A stretch of 64,000 nucleotides of DNA from Gramella sp. KN1008. Lineage in GTDB: Bacteria; Bacteroidota; Bacteroidia; Flavobacteriales; Flavobacteriaceae. A program made the translations under genes and the position numbers. The notes beneath the pieces are model-generated. The model was not told the DNA's origin and searched no databases. It worked only from the letters and a program-made list of their open reading frames with translations. This document shows, one piece after another, positions 52,872 to 63,896 of this stretch (the stretch's first letter is position 1; the number at the start of each line of letters is the position of its first letter). The stretch covers positions 186,001-250,000 of the forward strand of contig NZ_SJDV01000006.1 of the NCBI RefSeq assembly GCF_004332155.1, written 5' to 3'.

Positions 52872-54614
52872 ATGTCCTTTCAGATAATAGAGCAGGCGCC
52901 TAAATATGACGTTTGCATAGTTGGTTCAGGTGCAGGTGGTGGAATGGCTGCCAAAATCCTGGCCGATAAAGGTTTTAAAATTGCCCTGGTAGAGGCCGGG
53001 CCAAATTTTGATCCGGCAAACCCGGAGCAGCGAACCCAGTTACGCTGGCCATGGGAATCACCCCGTCGGGGGGCCGGAACTATGAGGCCATTTGGTGATT
53101 TTGATATGGCTTATGGTGGATGGGAAATAGATGGAGAACCTTATACACGAGCGCAGGGTACCGAATTTGATTGGTTCAGATCCAGAATGCTTGGCGGGCG
53201 TACCAATCATTGGGGTCGAATTTCATTAAGATTTGGACCTCTGGATTTTAAAAGAAAGGATTTTGATGGTAAAGGAGATAACTGGCCAATTGGTTATGAC
53301 GATGTAAAACCTTACTATGATAAGGTAGATAAGCTTATTGGTGTATTTGGAACCCGGGAAAATATTCCAAACGAACCGGATGGCTATTTCCTGCCTCCTC
53401 CAAAACCCAGGCTACATGAATTATATTTTCAGAAGGGAACCTCAAAGATCGGAATCCCAATGATTCCTTCCAGGCTGTCTATCCTTACCAAGAGGGTAAA
53501 TAAAAAGAGAGCTGCCTGTTTCTATTGTAATCAGTGTGCGAGATCATGCTCTGTATATGGCGATTTTTCCTCATCATCTGTTTTGGTTAACCCTGCCATG
53601 GAAACCGGTAACGTAGACCTTTTTACCAATGCAATGGTGAGAGAAGTGATCACCGATGGTAATGGGAAAGCAACCGGTGTACATTATATCAATAAAGAAG
53701 ATCTTAAGGATTACAGAATTAATGCTAAGGTGGTGATTCTTGCCGCCAGCGCCTGTAGTTCTGCCCGTATCCTGCTTAATTCTAAATCCGCTGTTCACCC
53801 GAATGGACTGGCGAATTCCAGTAATGTAGTAGGGAAATATTTACATGATTCTACCGGCTCTTCCAGAATGGCCTTTATGCCCTCCCTTATGGACCGTAAA
53901 CGCTATAATGAAGATGGTGTGGGTGGAATGCATTTATATACTCCATGGTGGCTGAATGACAATAAGAATCTTGGATTTACTCGTGGTTATCACATTGAAT
54001 ATTGGGGAGGTATGGGAATGCCGGCCTATGGATTTGGTTTCAACATGGAAAATCTTAACGGGATGGTTCCGGGTATAGATGGACAAACGAAGAAAGCCGG
54101 AGGATATGGTGTAGAACTAATGAAGGATGTAAAGCGTTTTTACGGTTCCCTGGTAGGAATGGCCGGACGTGGGGAAAGTATACCACAGGAAGAGAATCGA
54201 TGTGAGATAGACAAGGAAAAAGTAGATAAGTATGGAATTCCTGTTCTTAAGTTCCATTATAAATGGACCGAAGAAGAGGTGAAGCAGGCGGCCCATATGC
54301 AGGATACCTTTGAGGAGATCATTGGTAATATGGGGGGTGTCGCTTTGGGAACCAAACCAGGTAAAGATTCAAGCTATGGTCTTGAAAATCCGGGTAGGAT
54401 CATTCACGAAGTAGGAACTACGCGTATGGGTTCAGATCCTAAGAAATCTGTGCTTAATAAATATAATCAGGCTCACGATGTCCCTAATCTCTTTGTGATG
54501 GATGGTGGCTCTTTTGTGTCTCAGGCAGATAAGAATCCTACGTGGACGATACTGGCCCTTGCCTGGAGAGCTTCAGATTATCTGGCCGATGAAATGAAAA
54601 AAGGTAATATTTAA
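52872..54614 (+). CDS. GMC-family FAD-dependent oxidoreductase
   Basis: 580 aa. The FAD-binding motif VCIVGSGAGGGMAAKIL lies near residue 16, with VEAGPNFDP after it. GRTNHWGR near 117 and the C-terminal HEVGTTRMGSDP and FVMDGGSFVSQADKNPTWT are typical of the gluconate/sorbose dehydrogenase-type GMC proteins. A CFYCNQCARSC cluster near residue 218 is an unusual Cys group. The small subunit gene (54626) follows 11 bp later, so together they form a membrane-linked sugar or alcohol dehydrogenase. Confidence 0.9.
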   Translation: MSFQIIEQAPKYDVCIVGSGAGGGMAAKILADKGFKIALVEAGPNFDPANPEQRTQLRWPWESPRRGAGTMRPFGDFDMAYGGWEIDGEPYTRAQGTEFDWFRSRMLGGRTNHWGRISLRFGPLDFKRKDFDGKGDNWPIGYDDVKPYYDKVDKLIGVFGTRENIPNEPDGYFLPPPKPRLHELYFQKGTSKIGIPMIPSRLSILTKRVNKKRAACFYCNQCARSCSVYGDFSSSSVLVNPAMETGNVDLFTNAMVREVITDGNGKATGVHYINKEDLKDYRINAKVVILAASACSSARILLNSKSAVHPNGLANSSNVVGKYLHDSTGSSRMAFMPSLMDRKRYNEDGVGGMHLYTPWWLNDNKNLGFTRGYHIEYWGGMGMPAYGFGFNMENLNGMVPGIDGQTKKAGGYGVELMKDVKRFYGSLVGMAGRGESIPQEENRCEIDKEKVDKYGIPVLKFHYKWTEEEVKQAAHMQDTFEEIIGNMGGVALGTKPGKDSSYGLENPGRIIHEVGTTRMGSDPKKSVLNKYNQAHDVPNLFVMDGGSFVSQADKNPTWTILALAWRASDYLADEMKKGNI

Positions 54615-54625
54615 AAGAACTTGTT

Positions 54626-55327
54626 ATGGATAGAAGAGAATCACTCAGAACCCTTTTAATAGGAGGAGCGGGTACAAGTTTATTGTTAAGCTGTAAGCTG
54701 GATGAAGGTACCGATGTAAGTGAGTTAACCGATATTAAGGAAAAGACATTCGACTATGGGCGTACTCCGGAGGAGGAAGCCAGGGACGAAGCGCTTCTTG
54801 AACAGGATTTTTATACCGATGAGGAAATGAAGACCATTATCGTATTAAGCGATATCATAATGCCGGGTGAGGGTTCGGCAAAACCTGCTTCTGAAGTAGG
54901 CGTACCCGAATTCATTGAATTCATCACCAAGGATATTCCTTCACATCAAACGCCAATGCGTGGAGGCTTAAGGTGGCTGAAGAACGAAAGTTATAAAAGG
55001 TATGAGAAGGACTTCATTGATCTCTCACAGGAAGAACAGATCGCGATCATAGAGGATATTGCGTATCCAAATGATGTAAAGCCTGAATTCACTCAGGGAG
55101 CTCAGTTTTTTAGCCGAATAAGGAATCTTGTAACTACAGGGTATTTCACGAGTAAGGAAGGTATCGAATATCTGGGCTATAAGGGAAATTCGCCGAACGT
55201 GTGGGATGGAGTTCCTGAAGAAGTGCTCCAGAAGCATGGGTTGAAATATGATGATAAGATCCTTGCTCAATCCATTAAACCTGAAGAAAGAAACGATATT
55301 GAAGATTGGGCGAATTATCAAATTTAG
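54626..55327 (+). CDS. Gluconate 2-dehydrogenase subunit 3-like protein
   Basis: 233 aa. The N-terminus RRESLRTLLIGGAGTSLLLSC combines a twin-arginine-like start with a lipobox, Cys near residue 23, so it is exported and lipidated. The body has LSDIIMPGEGSAKPASEVGVPEFIEF (in parts), the typical subunit 3 signature. It guides export or anchoring of the partner GMC enzyme. The stop overlaps the end of the fossil histidine kinase on the other strand. Confidence 0.88.
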   Translation: MDRRESLRTLLIGGAGTSLLLSCKLDEGTDVSELTDIKEKTFDYGRTPEEEARDEALLEQDFYTDEEMKTIIVLSDIIMPGEGSAKPASEVGVPEFIEFITKDIPSHQTPMRGGLRWLKNESYKRYEKDFIDLSQEEQIAIIEDIAYPNDVKPEFTQGAQFFSRIRNLVTTGYFTSKEGIEYLGYKGNSPNVWDGVPEEVLQKHGLKYDDKILAQSIKPEERNDIEDWANYQI

Positions 55328-55665
55328 AAGGCTTCAGTCTTTAATACGATCCTTTTTGCGAGTAGTTTTTCCTTGGATATATGATCATTATATCCAGCCT
55401 CTATAGCCTTCTGGTTGTCTCTGCAAATGAAAAGGCGGTCCGGGCAATTATGATTATGTCCTTATTGAACTCCCTTATTTTCTGGAAATCCAGGAATACG
55501 GTTCATATGCGTCATTATTACACGAAAAGTATTGGCAGGAAATTCCTATTTCAAACGGTCGCTCTCTGCCGCTTTCTTCTTGGCCAGGTTCAGTTCCCCG
55601 TTCTTCTTTTTTGTTTCGAGGTTCTCCTGTTTTAAAAGATTCTCGTGAGGAGTTCCGCGGTGCTG
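55324..55665 (-). pseudogene. Fossil of a hybrid histidine kinase (HisKA and receiver scraps)
   Basis: Reading the minus strand from 55665 in one frame gives a chain with two stops. The first part, LAKKKAAESDRLK then stop, EFPAN, then MTHMNRIPGF, follows the HisKA pattern ([29 protein letters not shown]), but the catalytic His is replaced by Arg. After a second stop comes RDNQKAIEAGYNDHISKEKLL, which matches the end of a receiver domain (xxxxKAIEAGCNDYISKPxxxxKLL). The ATPase domain and most of the receiver are gone. So the gene suffered deletions and point mutations. No start or usable product remains. Confidence 0.65.
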
Positions 55666-55897
55666 TTATCCTTATTCATGATAATTAGTCATGCAGAAGA
55701 AGCCAGATCTCCGGCTTTCTACTATTTGGACATAATTCCACGCTAAAATTTATCTTCCTGATTATTAAAGCATATGGATTTTATAAAACTACCTTAAAAT
55801 CCTCTTTAATTCTCTTTACAAAGGGTTAAAAGATTAGTTTTTAATAGTTTACATATCATATCTTCAAAGAGAAAAGCCTAAATTAAAAAGAAAAAAA
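55666..55897. other. AT-rich spacer between the kinase fossil and the reductase gene
   Basis: 232 bp with no credible frame. It may hold further unrecognisable parts of the fossil kinase on the minus strand and the promoter of the gene at 55898. Confidence 0.4.
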
Positions 55898-56566
55898 ATG
55901 GATCATATAGTGAGAATTCAATCGGTGGGAAATGTAACTCATAATGTAAAACGATTCAGAACTGATAAACCTTCCGGCTATAGCTTCACTCCTGGCCATG
56001 CCACAGAAGTTTCAATAAATAAGGAGGGCTGGAAGGATGAAAAAAGACCATTTACATTTACCAGCCTCAATCAGGATCCTTTCCTTGAATTTACGATCAA
56101 GATCTATCCGGATCATAATGGGGTGACCGAACAGTTAGGGAAACTTCAACCGGGGGATGAACTTATTGTAAGGGATACGTGGGGCGCTATTGAATACAAA
56201 GGGCCGGGATATATTATCGCAGGAGGAGCGGGAATCACCCCTTACCTGGCAATTTTAAGGGAGCTTCAACGGGAAGGTGAGGTCAAGAACAATACCCTTT
56301 TCTTTGCGAATAAGACCGATAAGGATATTATCCTGCAGGATGAACTTGATGCCATGCTTGGAGAAAATGCCAAATATATAATTACAGATCAGGAAGATAC
56401 AGATTATATAAATGCCTATATAGATAAGGATTTTCTGATCAATAATGTTGAAGATTTTGACTCACGGTTTTACGTATGTGGTCCGCCTGAAATGACCAAA
56501 CAGATCAGTGAGATTCTGAATGAGCTGGGTGCGTCTTCAAATGCGGTTCAACTGGACGACCAGTAA
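55898..56566 (+). CDS. Ferredoxin/flavodoxin reductase-like FAD/NAD(P)-binding protein
   Basis: 222 aa. The FAD domain includes HATEVSINKEGWKDEKRPFTFTSL (in parts), where RPFTF is the RxxS/T-like flavin site. The NAD(P) domain has IIAGGAGITPYLAILREL near residue 108 and VCGPPEMTKQI near 196. There is no [2Fe-2S] domain, so it hands electrons to a separate carrier. Neighbours do not reveal the partner. Confidence 0.88.
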   Translation: MDHIVRIQSVGNVTHNVKRFRTDKPSGYSFTPGHATEVSINKEGWKDEKRPFTFTSLNQDPFLEFTIKIYPDHNGVTEQLGKLQPGDELIVRDTWGAIEYKGPGYIIAGGAGITPYLAILRELQREGEVKNNTLFFANKTDKDIILQDELDAMLGENAKYIITDQEDTDYINAYIDKDFLINNVEDFDSRFYVCGPPEMTKQISEILNELGASSNAVQLDDQ

Positions 56567-56571
56567 ACAGA

Positions 56572-57363
56572 TTAGTTCATATCGAATGCGCGGACATATT
56601 TGACCACTTCAGCAAGTGATCTTATCTCCAGTTTTTTTTTGATGTTTTTCCAGTGGGTGCGAAGTGTCTGAACAGATATATACAATTCATCAGCTATTTC
56701 CTGTTGTTTCAGGCCCCTGGAAAATTCTACAAGAATTTCTTTTTCCCGCTTCGTTAGTTTTGAATATTTCTCAATATTCGTTTTGATGAATTTATTTTCT
56801 TCTATAAGGGTATTAAACGATTTAATGGTGTTAAAGATATCTCCCGAAGGCCTCCTTATCTTTATAACAGAGTTACCATCTTTGTCTATACCCTCGTATG
56901 AAATAGCCATTTCTGCATCATATTCTTTTTGAGAATGAGTTTCCTCCAGCCATTCACGGGCCTCCTCTTCCGAAGCAAAGTGGTTGTGATTTATTTTGGA
57001 GTTTTCTTCATCAAAAAGCCTTATAAGGCTTAAGTGCACGAGTATGTCCTTTCCTACCACAAAAGCGGCTTTCTTATTCCCATATTCAATACAGGGAATA
57101 TTCACATTCTTTTCTACCCATTCGTCTAGCTCTTTGTTGAGCGGGAGGGTAAAATTTTGCTGAAGCCAAAGAGACTGGCTAGGTCCATACTTTTTATACA
57201 GTTTCGTAAAATTGAGTAATTCCTTTTTTAAAACTTCATAACATTCCGGGGAAGACTTCCAGAATTGAACAAAGCGATCCTTATCCCTTTCAAACTGAAT
57301 GACCAGATAATCACTTTCGTAAATTTTCATGCGCTTATGCTTTTCCATTGAAGGCATACTCAA
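56572..57363 (-). CDS. LuxR-type transcriptional regulator
   Basis: 263 aa. The N-terminal about 190 residues form an uncharacterised alpha/beta domain with segments LVIQFERDKDRFVQFW and VVGKDILVHLSLIRLFDEEN. The C-terminal LuxR HTH lies near residues 200-258 (LTKREKEILVEFSRGLKQQEIA, then SVQTLRTHWKNIKKKL; both read in parts). It is divergent from the XRE/membrane-protein pair. The shared intergenic region holds repeated TTTACT motifs, so either regulator could act there. Confidence 0.82.
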   Translation of the reverse strand: MSMPSMEKHKRMKIYESDYLVIQFERDKDRFVQFWKSSPECYEVLKKELLNFTKLYKKYGPSQSLWLQQNFTLPLNKELDEWVEKNVNIPCIEYGNKKAAFVVGKDILVHLSLIRLFDEENSKINHNHFASEEEAREWLEETHSQKEYDAEMAISYEGIDKDGNSVIKIRRPSGDIFNTIKSFNTLIEENKFIKTNIEKYSKLTKREKEILVEFSRGLKQQEIADELYISVQTLRTHWKNIKKKLEIRSLAEVVKYVRAFDMN

Positions 57364-57467
57364 TTTCTATAAAGGACATGAAATTTACTAAGAATATTCA
57401 ATTTTAAGCGTATTTACTACTTTTTTTTAATAAATCACCGGAGTGAGTTTTAAAACTGTCGGGTTAA

Positions 57468-57484
57468 ATTTACTAATAGTAAAT
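57468..57484. promoter_or_regulatory. ATTTACT-N3-AGTAAAT palindrome
   Basis: A perfect 7-bp-arm inverted repeat (57468-57474, 57478-57484) directly before the -33 box at 57490. TTTACT also occurs at 57384, 57413, 57527, 57532 and 57553, so the site looks like an operator array. Confidence 0.5.
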
Positions 57485-57489
57485 AAAAC

Positions 57490-57519
57490 TTGACATTTAA
57501 TTTTTTTATTTTATATTTG
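57490..57519 (+). promoter_or_regulatory. Bacteroidota sigma-A promoter of the membrane-protein/XRE operon
   Basis: TTG at 57490-57492, 19 bases, then TATATTTG at 57512-57519, an exact match to TTG-N19-TAnnTTTG. The TTG of a longer reading frame at 57490 is therefore the -33 box, not a start codon. Confidence 0.8.
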
Positions 57520-57546
57520 TGTAAAGTTTACTTTACTATTAATCAA

Positions 57547-57972
57547 ATGAAATTTACTATGAAACATCAGAATGAAACTTTAACGGCCAGGTGCAAAAAG
57601 AATACTGTCAACCAGGCTATCTGGACGGTGTCCTGGCTAATTACCATGGCATTGGTGGCGTTTGGCCATAAGTATTTATGGGATTATAATACGACCTTAT
57701 CGGTCATTTTTATTGCGGTAAATGTCCTAATTGGGATAGGGATGATTGTTGCCAACATCAGATACATTAACGCACTTGATGAGATGCAAAGAAAGATCCA
57801 CCTTGAAGCTATGGGGATTTCTCTGGGAGTAACCATCATTATGGGTCTTGGTTATTCAATGCTGGATATTACCAATGTGATCTCTTATGATGCCGAGATT
57901 TCACATCTCGTGGTTATTACTGCACTCACTTATATGGGAGGGATATTTATTAATAACTTCAGGTATAAATGA
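57547..57972 (+). CDS. Four-helix membrane protein paired with an XRE regulator
   Basis: 141 aa from the ATG at 57547 (MKFTMKHQNE); the ATG at 57559 is equally possible. Four hydrophobic segments are visible: residues about 26-46, 50-75 (LSVIFIAVNVLIGIGMIVANI in parts), 90-110 and 118-136. The conserved-looking INALDEMQRKIHLEA loop sits between helices 2 and 3. The next gene, a small XRE regulator, overlaps by 4 bp. This pair recurs in many bacteria as a DUF-membrane-protein/HTH module, role unknown. Confidence 0.78.
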   Translation: MKFTMKHQNETLTARCKKNTVNQAIWTVSWLITMALVAFGHKYLWDYNTTLSVIFIAVNVLIGIGMIVANIRYINALDEMQRKIHLEAMGISLGVTIIMGLGYSMLDITNVISYDAEISHLVVITALTYMGGIFINNFRYK

Positions 57973-58163
57973 AAAATAAGATAAGAGTTCTAAGGGCGGA
58001 AAAAGAAATGACCCAGGCCAGCCTGGCTGAAGAGACTGGTGTTTCAAGACAGACCATAAACGCTATTGAAAAAGGTAAATTTGATCCCAGTTTACCTCTG
58101 GCGTTTAAGATCTCCAGGTTGTTCGGAAGGTCAATAGAAGAAATTTTTGAATATGAATACTAA
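57969..58163 (+). CDS. Small XRE/Cro-family HTH regulator (YgzD-like)
   Basis: 64 aa, one helix-turn-helix: LRAEKEMTQASLAEETGVSRQTINAIEKGKFDPSLPLAFKI (in parts). This is the YgzD/ansR-like subgroup with the fixed sequence SRQTIN-IEKGK-DPSLPLA. It overlaps the membrane-protein gene by 4 bp and is probably its repressor, acting at the TTTACT sites upstream. It ends 4 bp inside the convergent GNAT gene. Confidence 0.9.
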   Translation: MKNKIRVLRAEKEMTQASLAEETGVSRQTINAIEKGKFDPSLPLAFKISRLFGRSIEEIFEYEY

Positions 58164-58708
58164 AGTCTGTTAACATTCCCTATTTCATAGCACACACAGT
58201 GTTCCAGGCGTTTAAGATTTTTTAAAAAAGGATGATTAAAATCGGTAAGCTTTTGCATGCCGATTTTGATCATAACCTGGATTGATCTTTCATTGATAAC
58301 GGGAGCTATAGATCTTATCTTCTCGATATTCAATTCATTAAAACCATAATTGAGACAGGCGTTAGCGGCTTCGGTCGCAAAACCCTGCCCCCAGTATTCA
58401 GAATCCAGTCTCCAGCCTATATCGATGCACGGAGTAACTTCAGATTCAAAACTTTGCTCCGCGAGTCCGGTAAAACCTATGAACTCTCCCGTCTTCAGTT
58501 TTTCCAACGCAAAATAGCAGAATCCTTTCTCGATGAACATCTTCTTCATCCTGTTGATGAAGCTTGCAGTATCTTCCCTGTTTACTACCGAAGGAAAGAA
58601 TTCCATTACCCGTTTGTCTGAATTGATCTTATAAAGCTTATCAATATCAGCTTCCTGCCAGTTTCTGAATCCCAGCCTGGCAGATTGGAAAATATATCCG
58701 TCTTTCAT
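58160..58708 (-). CDS. GNAT acetyltransferase (RimJ/RimL-like)
   Basis: 182 aa. The GNAT fold shows in SARLGFRNWQEADIDKLYKINSD (in parts), IGWRLDSEYWGQGFATEAANACLNYGF near residue 92 with the acetyl-CoA loop, and INERSIQVMIKIGMQKL near the end. The RimJ/RimL group acetylates N-termini or small amines. No operon partner is evident; the stop overlaps the XRE gene by 4 bp in convergent orientation. Confidence 0.88.
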   Translation of the reverse strand: MKDGYIFQSARLGFRNWQEADIDKLYKINSDKRVMEFFPSVVNREDTASFINRMKKMFIEKGFCYFALEKLKTGEFIGFTGLAEQSFESEVTPCIDIGWRLDSEYWGQGFATEAANACLNYGFNELNIEKIRSIAPVINERSIQVMIKIGMQKLTDFNHPFLKNLKRLEHCVCYEIGNVNRL

Positions 58709-58756
58709 TTCTTAAATACCGGGATTTTGGCAGTGAGAATAATCTAATCTGAACTG

Positions 58757-59185
58757 TCAGGAAACACCTTCGGCATATTTCCTAAAGTTGTTCAGGATGT
58801 TTTGCCAGCCGGTCTTTTGCTGTTCCAGAGAATGGGTTTCTTCAGCCTCGAAACTCTCCGTGAGTCTCGTTCCATTTTCATGAGGCGTGAATTCCAGTCT
58901 TACAACCCGTCCGTCGTCAAGGGAGTATTCAAGAAGCCTGTATGGCTTCACTTCTTTATAAGTACCGGAAAAATCAAATCCCATGCTACCGTCCTTGGCT
59001 TCCATTCTAGTCAGCAGTTTCCCACCGGGCCTAAGGTCATTTTCTGCCCTGGGACAATGCCATTCGTCTGAAGCGAAATTCCACATGGTAATATGCTTAG
59101 GATCATTCCAGAGTTCCCAGACTTTTTCAGCCGGCAGCTTAAGATCTGTTTCCACCTGTAAGCTTGTTCTTGGTTTTTTATTCAT
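58757..59185 (-). CDS. SRPBCC/AHSA1-family protein
   Basis: 142 aa. The AHSA1/START-like fold is shown by LKLPAEKVWELWNDPKHITMWN (in parts), GFDFSGTYKEVKPYRLLEYSLDDGR (in parts) and the C-terminal helix QQKTGWQNILNNFRKYAEG. These proteins bind hydrophobic ligands in a cavity. It is 25 bp downstream of the DinB gene and may be co-transcribed with it. Confidence 0.88.
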   Translation of the reverse strand: MNKKPRTSLQVETDLKLPAEKVWELWNDPKHITMWNFASDEWHCPRAENDLRPGGKLLTRMEAKDGSMGFDFSGTYKEVKPYRLLEYSLDDGRVVRLEFTPHENGTRLTESFEAEETHSLEQQKTGWQNILNNFRKYAEGVS

Positions 59186-59210
59186 CTTGGATATTTTAAG
59201 TGGAGTGTGA

Positions 59211-59759
59211 TTATTGCGGGAGAATGTTCAGGATCTCTTTCGCCTGATTATAATGCCTTTCTTCGTGGGTTATAATGATATCAAAAGCCGTTTCCAGTTT
59301 GTACACAATGTTCCTGTTGGCGGGAGAAGATATCACCATATTCTGATGGATGAAATCATCAGAATCTGAAATATATCCTTTAAGCTCTTCCTGGTTTGCC
59401 TGAAAATCCTGCAGGATGCTTTTCGCAAAACTGTCTTTTCTCGGTTCCCATAAAGAAAATGTTTTCATCTTCCTGTTTCGTTCCGGCTCTACAGATTTTT
59501 TGATCATCTTCCCGAAGAATGAAACTACAAAACCAAACCTGGCAATAAACGGCAGGTCCTGTTTTCCTTTTTTAAGTTTTTCGAAGATTGGAAAATACGA
59601 TCGGTTAAGCTGAATCAAATGATCTATATTCTGGGCTATGCTCCAGGTGCCCGCATCCGGTTTCCAGTTCAGGTCTTTTTCGCTCAGGCCACCAAAACTC
59701 TCCATGAATTTTGCAGTGATTGCGTCTATACGGTTTAAACCTTTTTTCTCCATCAGCAA
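59211..59759 (-). CDS. DinB-family protein
   Basis: 182 aa, a four-helix bundle. The family pattern WSIAQNIDHLIQLN near residue 45 and THEERHYNQAKEIL near 167 provide two of the His ligands of the metal site. The DinB-like superfamily includes damage-induced proteins and thiol transferases such as BstA; the exact role is not evident. Start at ATG 59759; MEKKG two codons on is also possible. Confidence 0.85.
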   Translation of the reverse strand: MLMEKKGLNRIDAITAKFMESFGGLSEKDLNWKPDAGTWSIAQNIDHLIQLNRSYFPIFEKLKKGKQDLPFIARFGFVVSFFGKMIKKSVEPERNRKMKTFSLWEPRKDSFAKSILQDFQANQEELKGYISDSDDFIHQNMVISSPANRNIVYKLETAFDIIITHEERHYNQAKEILNILPQ

Positions 59760-59786
59760 TATGTGAGGTGATATATATTCATTTAA

Positions 59787-61223
59787 TTACGGGTTAATTT
59801 TCTCGGAGTAATTCCCATGACTTTTGAACCTGATAATCTGCCCGCTTTCGTCCCGCTCGAAGACAAGAGTCTCTCCCAGTTCCTGGTCATCCCTTATTCT
59901 CCTGAAAGTGTCTCCTTCAATATGTTTATAGAAAGTAAGATCTTCCTGTGGATTATCACTGGGCAGGGAAAGCAGCACGAGTTTTGAACCCCAGGGAGAT
60001 ACATAAGCCTCACTCCACCATGGTTGAGCACTAAAATATCCGGCATATTCTGAAAGGTCCTTTTCGGTTTCGACTGATTCATTTTCTTTGGAAGATTCAA
60101 CCTTGCTCATGATCCCATTGATCCCATTAATATATTTTGAAGGATTGGTTCCGCTGGCATTGATCATGACAGAAAAAGCCCGTTTATTTTTGAGATCTAT
60201 TTGCAAAGCCGAGCGGTAACCGGGACAACTCCCCCCGTGGCCTACCCAGGTGCCACCATCCGGGCCTTTGTATACTGCGAAGCCCAGTCCCCAGGTTCTC
60301 GTCCAGTCGGGATCGGTCCAGTGTACATTCTGCATATATTTCAAAGTAGAGGGCTTTAATATCTCTGTTTCTGTGGTATCCCTTAATCGTAACTGCCACG
60401 AGGCGAATTTCCCAAGGTCTTCTACATTTGAAGTGAATCCGGCAGCCGGGGTTATTCCGTTAGCATTGAAAAATTTCACCTTTTCGCGCTCGCCGGCCCG
60501 GGTAACGGAACTGTATCCGATAGCCAGCTTTTCCCCGTATAATTCCTTCGGCATTTCAGGACGTGTATCTGAAAGTTCCAGTGGCTCCAGGATATTTTTC
60601 TTTACATATTCGTCATATGGTACCCCCGAGATCTCCTCAACGATCTCTCCCAGCAATGTTAGTCCCAGATTACTATACTGAAAATAGGTGGAAGCCGGAT
60701 ATAGCGTTTCCTGATCTCCCAGTTTTGAATCTATTTCCTCTTTGCTGGGAAAAGGGAAATCCGGTCCTGTCCAGTAAGGATATGCGGCCTCGCGCGGTAG
60801 ACCTGAAGAATGTGTTAGTAACGAACGTATGGTTATGGGACCGCTTCCGGAATATTTTTGTCTGAGTTTGTAGGCAGGAAGTATATCGTCTACCCTGTCG
60901 TCCAGACGAAGTTTTCCCTCGTCGTAGAGTTTCATAACTGCCACGGCTGTAAAAAGTTTGGATATTGAACAGATGCTGCAGATGGTGGAAACCTGAGCTT
61001 TAAGATTCTCTTCCATATTGGCCAGTCCAAACGCACCAGACCAGAGCAGTTCCTGATCGTCAATTACCGCAGCGGTAATCCCTGGCAGGTTTTCAAAATC
61101 TTTCTGTGCCTCCAACCAGACTTCTGCAAGTTTAAAGGCTTCAGCATAGTCTTTTTTGGCTTTTTGGGAATGGGAAAAGTTGAAGACAAGGGTACAGAGT
61201 AGGACAAGATAAATTCTTTTCAT
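59787..61223 (-). CDS. Serine hydrolase of the beta-lactamase/DD-peptidase superfamily
   Basis: 478 aa from ATG 61223, which gives a clean signal peptide (MKRIYLVLLCTLVFNFSHSQ). A longer frame to 61355 would bury it. The catalytic Ser-x-x-Lys is SISKLF near residue 84, the Tyr motif YSNLGL near 198 and the third motif HGGSCPG near 350. The group includes esterases, D-aminopeptidases and penicillin-binding-like proteins. It lies after the DinB gene (27 bp) but on the same strand, upstream of it. Confidence 0.88.
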   Translation of the reverse strand: MKRIYLVLLCTLVFNFSHSQKAKKDYAEAFKLAEVWLEAQKDFENLPGITAAVIDDQELLWSGAFGLANMEENLKAQVSTICSICSISKLFTAVAVMKLYDEGKLRLDDRVDDILPAYKLRQKYSGSGPITIRSLLTHSSGLPREAAYPYWTGPDFPFPSKEEIDSKLGDQETLYPASTYFQYSNLGLTLLGEIVEEISGVPYDEYVKKNILEPLELSDTRPEMPKELYGEKLAIGYSSVTRAGEREKVKFFNANGITPAAGFTSNVEDLGKFASWQLRLRDTTETEILKPSTLKYMQNVHWTDPDWTRTWGLGFAVYKGPDGGTWVGHGGSCPGYRSALQIDLKNKRAFSVMINASGTNPSKYINGINGIMSKVESSKENESVETEKDLSEYAGYFSAQPWWSEAYVSPWGSKLVLLSLPSDNPQEDLTFYKHIEGDTFRRIRDDQELGETLVFERDESGQIIRFKSHGNYSEKINP

Positions 61224-61466
61224 AAAAATAGGAGTTGAACAATTAATACATCCTGGATCAGATTTGATAATTATTTGGTTGTTGAATTTAATTATTTTCT
61301 GGTTAACTCCTTTTAAGAAGCTACAAATTAAGCTGAGAAAAGACCGGTTCATCATAAACTGAGAGGAAAAACCGGTCTATAAATTTTACCTAACTAGCAT
61401 AGTTTATAATTATTATAAATTAATTCTTATAAGAAAATATTATCGTATTTTTAATGGAATAATTAA

Positions 61467-63740
<2,274 letters not shown>

Positions 63741-63757
63741 AGATCAGCTTAAAAAGA

Positions 63758-63788
63758 AAAAGGCAGCCAATGGCTGCCTTTTTTATTT
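63758..63788 (+). terminator. Terminator of katG
   Basis: AAAAGGCAGCC (63758-63768) pairs with GGCTGCCTTTT (63772-63782), three-base loop, followed by TTATTTA. Confidence 0.85.
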
Positions 63789-63896
63789 AGATCCCGTCCT
63801 AATATACTTAGCCACTTTCAAAATACGAGATGCGGGTGATACTTAGAATAAAAAATCTTTAATTTGGCCAACCAGTTCATTACAGATCCAGTAAAA

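Noticed and set aside
55381-55635. 84-residue plus-strand open frame downstream of the GMC small subunit
   Set aside because: It is antisense to the histidine kinase fossil, whose minus-strand frame shows real family motifs; the plus-strand product has none.
57490-57546. TTG start for the four-helix membrane protein
   Set aside because: This TTG is the -33 element of an exact Bacteroidota promoter whose -7 box lies within the supposed coding part.
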